DNA from: JBBRWV01 sp038248985 | GTDB taxonomy: Bacteria > Planctomycetota > Phycisphaerae > WQYP01 | NCBI GenBank assembly: GCA_038248985.1 | Contig: JBBRWV010000020.1 | Location: forward strand, 1 to 38,028 | Length of the DNA stretch: 38,028 nucleotides | Direction of reading: 5' to 3' | Shown: piece by piece, positions 15,005-21,850 of the stretch | Position numbering within the stretch: the stretch's first letter is position 1 | Layout: each line of letters opens with the position of its first letter | Translations under genes and position numbers: made by a program | Notes under the pieces: generated by a model | Databases searched by the model: none | The model's input: the letters and a program-made list of their open reading frames with translations, nothing else | Told to the model about the DNA's origin: nothing

Positions 15005-15709
15005 ATGGGTCAAAAAATCAATCCAATCGGCTTCCGCGTGGGCATCACCGAAGGGTGGAACAGCCGGTGGTTCGCCCCGAAGAAGCTCTTTGGCGAACTG
15101 CTGATTGAGGACTACAAGATCCGCGATTTCGTGGATAAACGACTCAATCGCAAGCCGCCTTATGCGGCGGTCGCCAAGGTCGAGATCGAGCGTACGCGTG
15201 AAGAGCTCAAAGTGCTACTTCACACGGCGCGTCCGGGCGTGGTCATCGGGCCGAAGGGCGCTGAGGTTGACAAGCTGCGCAACGAGCTGGAAGACCTCAC
15301 GGGCCGCAAGGTGAAAGTCGAAATTGCCGAGATCGGGCAGCCTGATCTCAACGCGAAGCTGGTCGCCGAAGGTATCGCCGAACAGCTGAAGAAGCGTGCA
15401 TCCTTCCGTCGCGTGCTGAAGCAGAAGGCCGACGCCACGCGTAACGCGGGTGCCAAGGGCATCAAGATTCAGATTTCCGGCCGCGTCGGTGGCGCGGAAA
15501 TCGCCCGCGTCGAGAAGATGATCAACGGTTCAATTCCGCTGCACACGATCCAGGCCAACATCAACTATGGCCAGGTTCACTGTGCGACGGCATACGGGAT
15601 CATCGGCATCAAGGTTTGGATCTACCTGGGCACCTATGCCGAGACGGATGCCAAGGCCGCAGCCATCGCCGCCGGCGGCAACGCCGTGCGTCGTCCCCGT
15701 CGTCGGTAA
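15005..15709 (+). CDS. rpsC: 30S ribosomal protein S3
   Basis: 234 residues. Starts MGQKINPIGFRVGITEGWNS and has the type-2 KH motif VVIGPKGAEVDKLRNEL. S3 forms part of the mRNA entry site with helicase activity together with S4 and S5. It follows rplV by 12 bases, with a weak GAGGTAACCTC ribosome binding site. Confidence 0.98.
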   Translation: MGQKINPIGFRVGITEGWNSRWFAPKKLFGELLIEDYKIRDFVDKRLNRKPPYAAVAKVEIERTREELKVLLHTARPGVVIGPKGAEVDKLRNELEDLTGRKVKVEIAEIGQPDLNAKLVAEGIAEQLKKRASFRRVLKQKADATRNAGAKGIKIQISGRVGGAEIARVEKMINGSIPLHTIQANINYGQVHCATAYGIIGIKVWIYLGTYAETDAKAAAIAAGGNAVRRPRRR

Positions 15710-15759
15710 GCATTCAACGCTGACCCTTAACCGGGCCGGCCTGCAAGGAGTTTTATCTC

Positions 15760-16179
15760 ATGGCCATGATGCCAGCACGAGTCAAATGGCGCAAACAACA
15801 GCGCGGGATCATGAAGGGCAATGCCACTCGTGGGAACAAAGTTTCCTACGGTGAGTACGCCATTCAGTCGCTTGAGCCCGGCCGGATCAACGGTCGTCAG
15901 ATCGAAGCGGGACGTATGGCCTGCACGCATTACCTGGGTCGCGAAGGCCGGGTATACATCCGCATATTCCCGCACAAGAGCTTTTCGAAGAAGCCGCTGG
16001 AAACGCGTATGGGTACCGGTAAGGGCGAGCCGGAATTCTGGGCAGCCGAAGTGAAGCCTGGGACGATCCTGTTTGAGATTGCCGGTGTTGAAGAGACCGT
16101 AGCCCGGCGTGCGTTCAGCCGCGTCGCGTACAAGATGCCCGTTCGCACGCGTTTTGTGCAACGCCGCCACACGCTGTAA
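15760..16179 (+). CDS. rplP: 50S ribosomal protein L16
   Basis: 139 residues. ARVKWRKQQRGIMKG opening and the RMGTGKGEPEFWAAEVKPG loop are conserved. L16 helps position A-site tRNA. AGGAG lies 7 bases upstream of the ATG at 15760. The spacer before it contains GCTGACCCTTAACC, a short match to the CCTGACC repeat family. Confidence 0.97.
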   Translation: MAMMPARVKWRKQQRGIMKGNATRGNKVSYGEYAIQSLEPGRINGRQIEAGRMACTHYLGREGRVYIRIFPHKSFSKKPLETRMGTGKGEPEFWAAEVKPGTILFEIAGVEETVARRAFSRVAYKMPVRTRFVQRRHTL

Positions 16180-16219
16180 TTGAACTGAGGATTCAGTCCT
16201 CCATAACTTGGAACTAAAA

Positions 16220-16432
16220 ATGGCCACCGCAACAGAAACGATCAAAGAATTTCGGAAACTTCCTTCCGACCAGCTCAAGGCCCGCGAGCAGGAGCTTCGC
16301 ATGGAGCTTTTCAAGCTTCGCACGACCGGGTCGACGGAGAAGGTCAAGGACGTTTCCCAGTTCAAGAAGATCAAAAAAGACATCGCGCGCATCCTCACTT
16401 TGCTCCGCGAAACCGAAACGAAAAAGGCATAA
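16220..16432 (+). CDS. rpmC: 50S ribosomal protein L29
   Basis: 70 residues from ATG 16220; an upstream in-frame TTG at 16208 is less likely. LRMELFKLRTTGSTEKV and the C-terminal DIARILTLLRE match the two-helix L29. It sits beside L23 at the tunnel exit. The ribosome binding site is poor, so translation may be coupled to rplP, 40 bases upstream. Confidence 0.93.
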   Translation: MATATETIKEFRKLPSDQLKAREQELRMELFKLRTTGSTEKVKDVSQFKKIKKDIARILTLLRETETKKA

Positions 16433-16450
16433 GCAGGCAGGATTCTCGAT

Positions 16451-16810
16451 ATGACAACTACCGCTACCACCGAATCGAAACGTAAGCTGCGCGCCCGCCT
16501 GATTGGCGTCGTCACCAGCGACAAGGTCGCCAAGACCCGCAAGGTCACGTTTGAGTACCTTTGGCGTCACCCGAAGTACAACAAGTACATCAAGCGCCAG
16601 ACGGTGCTGCATGTGCATGACGAGAAGAACGAGTCGCACAACGGCGACCATGTGGAAGTCATGAGCTGCCGCCCGGTCAGCAAGACCAAGACGTACCGCC
16701 TGGTGCGGATCGTGTCGCAAGCCACGCAGATCGACACGTCGATTCTGGAAGGCGAAGCGTCGCGTATGTTTGAGAAGAAGAAAGAAGAAGCTGCTCCGGC
16801 CACGGCCTGA
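16451..16810 (+). CDS. rpsQ: 30S ribosomal protein S17 with extended C-terminus
   Basis: 119 residues against about 85 usual. The OB-fold core is present (LIGVVTSDKVAKTRKV, HDEKNESHNGDHVEVMSCRP). The extra C-terminal 25-30 residues end in a charged helix (EASRMFEKKKEEAAPATA). S17 is a primary 16S rRNA-binding protein. It follows rpmC by 18 bases with an AGCAGGAT ribosome binding site. Confidence 0.95.
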   Translation: MTTTATTESKRKLRARLIGVVTSDKVAKTRKVTFEYLWRHPKYNKYIKRQTVLHVHDEKNESHNGDHVEVMSCRPVSKTKTYRLVRIVSQATQIDTSILEGEASRMFEKKKEEAAPATA

Positions 16811-16849
16811 TCCATTCGTGAATTTCGCGGCACGGGACCCTCGCAAGCG

Positions 16850-16876
16850 ACCCCTGGCCTCTGACCCTTAGTCCCC
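16850..16876 (+). repeat. CCTGACCC-type repeat before rplN
   Basis: ACCCCTGGCC, TCTGACCCTT, AGTCCCC: degenerate units of the same C-rich family seen before map and rplQ, ending 13 bases before the rplN ATG. Confidence 0.5.
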
Positions 16877-16889
16877 TAAAGGTGTAGAC

Positions 16890-17276
16890 ATGATTCAGCA
16901 ACAAACACGCGTCGACATCGCTGACAACACGGGCGCGAAGACCGCCATGTGCATCAAGGTGCTCGGCGGATCGACCGCCCGCGGCAAATTTACCCGCAAA
17001 GTCGCCGGCGTCGGCGATCTCATCGTGGTGGCGGTCAAGACGGCCACGCCGAATGGCGATGTGAAGCTGCACGAGGTGGCCAAGGCGGTCATTGTTCGCA
17101 CGAAACAGCCGATTCGTCGCAAAGATGGTTCGTACGTTCGTTTTGATCGTAACGCCGCCGTCATTGTGGATGTTGATGGAAACCCCCGCGGCACGCGTAT
17201 CTTTGGCGCCGTGGCCCGTGAACTTCGCGAGATGAACATGATGAAGATCGTGTCGCTTGCGTCGGAAGTCGTTTGA
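16890..17276 (+). CDS. rplN: 50S ribosomal protein L14
   Basis: 128 residues. MIQQQTRVDIADNTGAKTA and GTRIFGAVARELRE are diagnostic. L14 forms an intersubunit bridge and the RsfS binding site. AAAGGTG lies about 6 bases upstream. The conserved Lys-rich loop with RRKDGSYVRFDRNAAV is complete. Confidence 0.98.
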   Translation: MIQQQTRVDIADNTGAKTAMCIKVLGGSTARGKFTRKVAGVGDLIVVAVKTATPNGDVKLHEVAKAVIVRTKQPIRRKDGSYVRFDRNAAVIVDVDGNPRGTRIFGAVARELREMNMMKIVSLASEVV

Positions 17277-17335
17277 TTTAACGAGGCCGGGGGCCCAAGG
17301 CACCGACCTCAGCACTCAGTCCTAAGGAACTCGTC

Positions 17336-17665
17336 ATGGCAGCCCGAATTCGAAAAGACGATGTCGTCTACATCCGCTCCGGCGAAGACAAAGGCAAGAC
17401 CGGCAAGGTCCTCCGCGTCCTGAAGGACAAGGAGAAGGTTCTCGTCGAAGGTATCAACATGGTGTGGAAGCACATCAAGCCGACGCAGACCAGCCCCAAG
17501 GGCGGCCGCATCCAGAAAGAGGCCGCCGTGCATGTGTCGAAGGTCCAGCCAGTGGATCCGAAGACCGGCAAGGGCGCCCGGATCAAGATTGTGATCGCCA
17601 ACGGCGAGAAGCGTCGCGTCGCCAAGAAGACCGGCACCGACCTGGGTTTGATTTCGAAGGTCTGA
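17336..17665 (+). CDS. rplX: 50S ribosomal protein L24
   Basis: 109 residues. A KOW motif (RIRKDDVVYIRSGEDKGKTG) opens the protein, and GGRIQKEAAVHVSKV is conserved. L24 is an assembly initiator at the 5' end of 23S rRNA. TAAGGAAC lies 8 bases upstream and overlaps the CACTCAGTCC spacer repeat. Confidence 0.97.
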   Translation: MAARIRKDDVVYIRSGEDKGKTGKVLRVLKDKEKVLVEGINMVWKHIKPTQTSPKGGRIQKEAAVHVSKVQPVDPKTGKGARIKIVIANGEKRRVAKKTGTDLGLISKV

Positions 17666-17781
17666 AGGAATAGTCACCACGGCGTTGAGCCTCGTTTGAA
17701 CCGGGCTTGATGCGACAAAATGAAACTCACGTTTTCGCAACCAAGATGGCTTGGGGTGAAAAACAAATAAGGAACCCGATC

Positions 17782-18579
17782 ATGGCCAAAGAAGAAAAGA
17801 AACAGGGCGACAAGAAGCCGACCAAGTCGCCGGAGCAAATCGAAGCCGAGAAGGCCGCCAAGGCCAACAAGAAGGCCGAGATGGCCGCGAAAGCCAAGGC
17901 CGAAGTAGAAGGTTCGAAGCCTTCGAGCGAAGGCGCTCCGTCGAAGTCATCCGGGGGCAAACGCTCCGGGCGAAAAGGCGATGATGGCGAGGCCCAGCCG
18001 TTTCCGAAAGATTACGTCCCACGTCTGCGCAAGCGTTACATCGACGAAATAGCCCCGGGCCTGGCGAAGGACCTGAAGATCACGAATAAGTACGCTGTTC
18101 CCACGGTGGACAAAATTATCATTTCCATGGGCCTGGGCAAGGCGATCGCGGAGAAGCCGCGTCTGGAAATTGCGGTCAAGGAATTGAGCCAGATCGCCGG
18201 CCAGAAGGCCGTGATTTGCAAGGCGAAGAAATCGGTTTCGAATTTCAAGCTGCGTGAAGGCATGGAGATCGGGGCCAAGGTGACACTTCGCGGCAACCGC
18301 ATGTGGGACTTCCTGGACCGTCTTATCATCCTGGCCCTGCCGCGCGTGAAGGATTTCCGCGGCTTGAACGCCAAGGGTTTTGACGGTCGCGGCAACTACA
18401 ACATGGGCCTGACTGAACAGACCGTTTTCCCCGAGATTGACTCGGCGGGTGTCACTTTTCAGCAGGGCATGAACATCACGATTGTTACTTCGGCAGCCGA
18501 CAACGCCCAGGGTTATGCACTTTTAAAGAATCTGGGAATGCCTTTCCGTGTGGAAGAACCTGCGAAGAAAGCCGGCTAA
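17782..18579 (+). CDS. rplE: 50S ribosomal protein L5 with long N-terminal extension
   Basis: 265 residues against about 180 usual. Start at ATG 17782 (AAGGA 8 bases upstream). The first ~76 residues are a Lys/Ala/Glu-rich, coiled-coil-like then Gly/Ser-rich segment with no counterpart in standard L5. The conserved domain begins at about PRLRKRYIDEI and includes KAKKSVSNFKLREG and FPEIDSAGV. L5 binds 5S rRNA and contacts P-site tRNA. An earlier in-frame ATG at 17707 would add 25 residues. Confidence 0.96.
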   Translation: MAKEEKKQGDKKPTKSPEQIEAEKAAKANKKAEMAAKAKAEVEGSKPSSEGAPSKSSGGKRSGRKGDDGEAQPFPKDYVPRLRKRYIDEIAPGLAKDLKITNKYAVPTVDKIIISMGLGKAIAEKPRLEIAVKELSQIAGQKAVICKAKKSVSNFKLREGMEIGAKVTLRGNRMWDFLDRLIILALPRVKDFRGLNAKGFDGRGNYNMGLTEQTVFPEIDSAGVTFQQGMNITIVTSAADNAQGYALLKNLGMPFRVEEPAKKAG

Positions 18580-18590
18580 TCGTACCCCAA

Positions 18591-18614
18591 CACTCACTAC
18601 CCCGTACTCAGGAC
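18591..18614 (+). repeat. ACTCAGGAC-type spacer repeat before rpsN
   Basis: CACTCACTACCCCGTACTCAG then GAC ends 6 bases before the rpsN ATG. It matches the sequence before rplB and supplies the AGGA of the ribosome binding site. Confidence 0.45.
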
Positions 18615-18620
18615 TAAACT

Positions 18621-18890
18621 ATGGCCACCAAAGGTTGGATCGAACGTTACAAGAAGCGTCAGGAACTCGTCGCCAAATACGCCGATGTCCGGAAGAAGCT
18701 TAAAGAAGAGAAGAACTACGCGGCCCTGGCGAAGCTCCCGCGTTCGAGCAGCCCGGTGCGTCTGGCCCGGCGTTGTGAGATCACGGGTCGCAAGCGTGCG
18801 TTTTACCGCAAGTTCAAGATTTCCCGGATGGTTTTACGTGATCTTGCCCACGCCGGTCTAATTCCCGGTATGCGTAAGAGCAGTTGGTAA
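18621..18890 (+). CDS. rpsN: 30S ribosomal protein S14, zinc-free long form
   Basis: 89 residues. RRCEITGRKRAFYRKFKISR is the conserved core; the paired CxxC zinc motifs of the short form are absent, so this is the zinc-independent type. S14 completes the 30S head. The C-terminus LIPGMRKSSW is typical. Confidence 0.95.
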   Translation: MATKGWIERYKKRQELVAKYADVRKKLKEEKNYAALAKLPRSSSPVRLARRCEITGRKRAFYRKFKISRMVLRDLAHAGLIPGMRKSSW

Positions 18891-18943
18891 CAACATAAAT
18901 AGAGTAAATGGTCATTAGTGACTGGCAGGAGCGAAAAGCCCCC

Positions 18944-18965
18944 AATTACTAATTCCAAATTACCC
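18944..18965 (+). repeat. AATTACC-type repeat before rpsH
   Basis: AATTACTAATTCCAAATTAC then CC: three degenerate units of the AATTAC family also seen before rplV. It lies 29 bases before the rpsH start. Confidence 0.55.
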
Positions 18966-18994
18966 GAGACTGGTCAATACCCAAGAGGATTTCC

Positions 18995-19390
18995 ATGAGC
19001 GACACAATCGCCGATATGCTGACCCGCCTTCGCAATGCCGCCGGCGCCAAGCACAAGACCGTCGACGTCAAGAATTCCAACATCTGCCAGGGCATTGCCC
19101 AGGTGTTGAAAGACGAAGGCTACATCTCCGACTTCACCGTGTTGGACGACGGCACCAAGCAGGGCTTGATTCGTCTGGGCATCAAGTACACGCCCACCGG
19201 CGAGCAGGTTCTCCGCCACGTCAAGCGTATTTCGAAGCCGGGCTGCCGCGTTTATCGCGGTGCCGATGAGCTTCCCAAGGTGATCAATGGTCTGGGCATC
19301 TGCGTGCTTTCGACCTCCAAAGGCGTGCTGTCTGATCGTCAGGCCAAGGCCCAGAACATCGGCGGCGAACTTCTCGCCACCGTGGAATAA
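18995..19390 (+). CDS. rpsH: 30S ribosomal protein S8
   Basis: 131 residues. SDTIADMLTRLRNA opening and the C-terminal LGICVLSTSKGVLSD are diagnostic. S8 binds 16S helix 21 and in E. coli represses the spc operon through an rplE-region mRNA site. AAGAGGAT provides the ribosome binding site. The last residues (NIGGELLATVE) replace the usual CxVW ending. Confidence 0.97.
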   Translation: MSDTIADMLTRLRNAAGAKHKTVDVKNSNICQGIAQVLKDEGYISDFTVLDDGTKQGLIRLGIKYTPTGEQVLRHVKRISKPGCRVYRGADELPKVINGLGICVLSTSKGVLSDRQAKAQNIGGELLATVE

Positions 19391-19459
19391 TTAGAACGGA
19401 TCCGGAAGGCCCGCCCGCATACGGCGGATGTCACCCGACGGCCAACAGAGGAAACTATC

Positions 19460-20014
19460 ATGAGTCGTATCGGCAAAAAACCCGTCCCCATCGTCAAGGG
19501 CGTCAAGGTATCCATCAAGGACCGCAGCATTTTGTGCGAAGGCCCCAAGGGAAAGCTCACGTTTGAGCATCACCCCAACGCCAAGGTCAAAGTCGATGGC
19601 GATAACGTCGTTGTCGAACGCATTGATGACGAGAAGCTTTCCCGTGCAATTCACGGCCTGACCCGCGCCCTTATCGCCAACAATATCAAGGGCGTGGCCG
19701 AAGGGTATGCGATTGACCTAGAAATCCAGGGCGTCGGCTACAAGGCTGAGCTCAAGGGCAAGAACATTATTCTTTCGGTGGGCTATGCGAACCAGATCAC
19801 GCTGGCGGTTCCCGAAAGTATCGCCATCAAGCTGGATGGCCAGGGGATGAAGATCAACATCACCGGCGCGGATAAGCAAGCCGTCGGCCAGGTCGCCGCG
19901 GATATCCGTGCATGCCGCAAACCCGAACCGTACCAGGGCAAGGGCATTCGCTACGTGGGCGAAGTGGTTCGTCGCAAGGTCGGCAAGCAGTTTGCTGGTG
20001 CAGGCGCCAAGTAA
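19460..20014 (+). CDS. rplF: 50S ribosomal protein L6
   Basis: 184 residues with two homologous L6 domains. SRIGKKPVPI opening and the C-terminal KPEPYQGKGIRYVGE motif that binds the sarcin-ricin region are intact. AGAGGAAAC lies upstream of the ATG. Confidence 0.98.
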   Translation: MSRIGKKPVPIVKGVKVSIKDRSILCEGPKGKLTFEHHPNAKVKVDGDNVVVERIDDEKLSRAIHGLTRALIANNIKGVAEGYAIDLEIQGVGYKAELKGKNIILSVGYANQITLAVPESIAIKLDGQGMKINITGADKQAVGQVAADIRACRKPEPYQGKGIRYVGEVVRRKVGKQFAGAGAK

Positions 20015-20082
20015 GTCGAATTATCGCCGATCTTTTCCTGCAAAGGATGGGTTGGCGAGTTTTGAATTGTCTCCCAACAGTA

Positions 20083-20101
20083 ACCCTGGCTTAAACAGGG
20101 T
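20083..20101 (+). other. hairpin before rplR
   Basis: ACCCTG, loop GCTTAAA, CAGGGT: a perfect 6-bp stem in the 104-base rplF-rplR spacer, followed by the AAAGGAAAA ribosome binding site and no U-tract. Possibly a translational or processing element. Confidence 0.35.
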
Positions 20102-20118
20102 GAAGCAAAGGAAAAATC

Positions 20119-20496
20119 ATGAGCTCGAAAACAACCCTCGTTCTCCGCAACACCCGCCTCGCCCGCCGCAAGGCCCGCGTGGCTGGTTCCGTTCGGGGCG
20201 ACACCGAACGTCCGCGTCTGTCCGTTTTCCGTTCCGACAAACATATCTCGGTTCAGATCATTGACGACAGCACCAGCAAGACGCTGGTCGCGGCGAGCTC
20301 GCTCGAAAAAGAAGTGAAAACGACCCTCAAGCATGGCGCCAACATCACGGCCGCCAAGCTCATCGGCAAACGCATCGCGGAGAAGGCTGTGGCCGCCGGC
20401 ATCACCAAGGTGGCCTTTGATCGCAATGGCAACCGTTATCATGGCCGCGTGAAGGCTCTGGCAGATGCAGCCCGCGAAGCCGGCCTCAAGTTCTAA
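20119..20496 (+). CDS. rplR: 50S ribosomal protein L18
   Basis: 125 residues. RPRLSVFRSDKHISVQIIDD and FDRNGNRYHGRVKALADAAREAGLKF (the family's C-terminal signature, given here in part) mark it. L18 binds 5S rRNA with L5. Confidence 0.97.
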   Translation: MSSKTTLVLRNTRLARRKARVAGSVRGDTERPRLSVFRSDKHISVQIIDDSTSKTLVAASSLEKEVKTTLKHGANITAAKLIGKRIAEKAVAAGITKVAFDRNGNRYHGRVKALADAAREAGLKF

Positions 20497-20515
20497 CAAC
20501 CCCAAATATGTCTTT

Positions 20516-20546
20516 CTGGAAACTCGAAACTCAAAACTGGAAACTC
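20516..20546 (+). repeat. GAAACTC-type tandem repeat before rpsE
   Basis: CTGGAAACTC, GAAACTC, AAAACTGG, AAACTC in tandem, ending 4 bases before the rpsE ATG. Same family as at 14161-14188. There is no better Shine-Dalgarno than the GGAAA inside the repeat. Confidence 0.7.
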
Positions 20547-20550
20547 AATC

Positions 20551-21042
20551 ATGGCAGAACGTGGTTTTGATAATGAAGATCGTGGCGTCGACTCCCTGAC
20601 CATCGGCGTATTCCGCTCAGCCAAGGTCGTCAAGGGCGGCAAGAACTTTGCGTTCGAAGCGCTCGTCGCTGCGGGCGATAAGCAAGGCTCCATCGGCATT
20701 GGCTACGGCAAGGCGAAGGAAGTACCCGCCGCTGTTGAGAAAGCCACGAAGGACGCTCGTCGCCGCATGGTGAAGGTGTCGCTCAATGGGGGCACGATTC
20801 CACATGAAGTGATGGGTCACTTTGGCGCCTCGTCGATCAAGATGGTTCCGGCGCGTCCGGGCACGGGCATCAAGGCGGGGCGTTTTGTGCGTCCCGTGCT
20901 GGAACTCGTGGGCATCAAGGACATTCTGACCAAGGCGTACGGCAGCACGAACAAGAAGAATCTTTCGAAGGCCGCTTTGCAGGCTCTTACGACGCTCCGC
21001 ACCAAGCAGCAAGTCGAAGAAAGCCGCGGCGTATCGCTCTAA
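20551..21042 (+). CDS. rpsE: 30S ribosomal protein S5
   Basis: 163 residues. Double-stranded-RNA-binding N-domain with VVKGGKNFAFEALVAAGD, then GYGKAKEVPAAVEKA and the C-domain VLELVGIKDILTKAYGS. S5 affects decoding accuracy. rpmD (L30), which normally follows, is absent; rplO comes next. Confidence 0.98.
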   Translation: MAERGFDNEDRGVDSLTIGVFRSAKVVKGGKNFAFEALVAAGDKQGSIGIGYGKAKEVPAAVEKATKDARRRMVKVSLNGGTIPHEVMGHFGASSIKMVPARPGTGIKAGRFVRPVLELVGIKDILTKAYGSTNKKNLSKAALQALTTLRTKQQVEESRGVSL

Positions 21043-21099
21043 CCCCACTCGCACTTACGATCGGGCGAACCGCCTGATCCCTAACCCAGGAGTCGTCTC

Positions 21100-21633
21100 A
21101 TGATGATCCACGAAATCACCGCCCAGGTGGGCGCTCACAAGAAACGCAAGCGCGTCGGTCGCGGCGAATCTTCGGGCCACGGCAAGACCTCGACCCGCGG
21201 CACCAAGGGCGGCGGCGCTCGCGCCGGCGGCGGCCCGCGATTCGGCACGGAGGGCGGCCAGCTTCCGCTTTTCCGGCGCATTCCCAAGCGCGGCTTTAAC
21301 AACAATTTCTTCGCCCAGAAATTCAACATCATTAACGTCGGCGACCTCGACGGTCACTTCGATGCGGGTGCCACGGTTGATTCCGCGTCGCTCGTCGCCA
21401 AGGGTCTGATCCGCGATAACCGCAACCCGGTGAAAATTCTTGCCGAAGGCGATCTGACCAAGAGCCTCAAGGTTGTGGCTGGTAAGTTCTCCAAGCAGGC
21501 GGAAGAGAAAATCACCAAGGCCGGTGGCTCGGTTCAGAAACTGGAGCTGGATCGCAACAAGGGCAAAGTTAACCCCAAGAACGGACGTTTCAAGAGCACC
21601 AAGCCGGCCATCAAATCGGCGGGCAAGAAGTAA
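21100..21633 (+). CDS. rplO: 50S ribosomal protein L15
   Basis: 177 residues. The Gly/Arg-rich N-terminus (KKRKRVGRGESSGHGKTSTR) and FEGGQxPL-like block (GTEGGQLPLFRRIPKRGF) identify it. The C-terminal extension is rich in Lys and Asn. AGGAG lies 7 bases before the first of two adjacent ATGs. It is the last gene before a terminator. Confidence 0.96.
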   Translation: MMIHEITAQVGAHKKRKRVGRGESSGHGKTSTRGTKGGGARAGGGPRFGTEGGQLPLFRRIPKRGFNNNFFAQKFNIINVGDLDGHFDAGATVDSASLVAKGLIRDNRNPVKILAEGDLTKSLKVVAGKFSKQAEEKITKAGGSVQKLELDRNKGKVNPKNGRFKSTKPAIKSAGKK

Positions 21634-21661
21634 CGGGCTTGTTTTCGTAAGACTTCCACAG

Positions 21662-21690
21662 CCCCCGGCATGACCGGGGGTTGTTCATTT
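21662..21690 (+). terminator. intrinsic terminator after rplO
   Basis: CCCCCGG, loop CATGA, CCGGGGG, then TTGTTCATTT: a 7-bp GC stem with a moderately T-rich tail. It separates the first ribosomal transcription unit from secY. Confidence 0.75.
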
Positions 21691-21742
21691 ACACCGGGGC
21701 TGCAAATTTCTGTGTTCGGGCAGAATCCAGTGTCTTCCCTAG

Positions 21743-21771
21743 TTGGGTTTCCGGCATTGCTTCGCTAGAAT
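21743..21771 (+). promoter_or_regulatory. candidate promoter of the secY-adk-map unit
   Basis: TTGGGT (21743-21748), 17 bases, TAGAAT (21766-21771). The leader to the TTG start would be about 70 bases. It follows the terminator after rplO. Confidence 0.5.
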
Positions 21772-21850
21772 GTACGGTTTCGCCGTCCCGATTTAGCATC
21801 CCGATAGGCGCACCGTTCTTCTTATTTCGTCCCCTTACCCTGAGGTTCAC

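Noticed and set aside
20083..20101. Terminator between rplF and rplR
   Set aside because: The hairpin is good but no T-tract follows and it sits immediately before a ribosome binding site.
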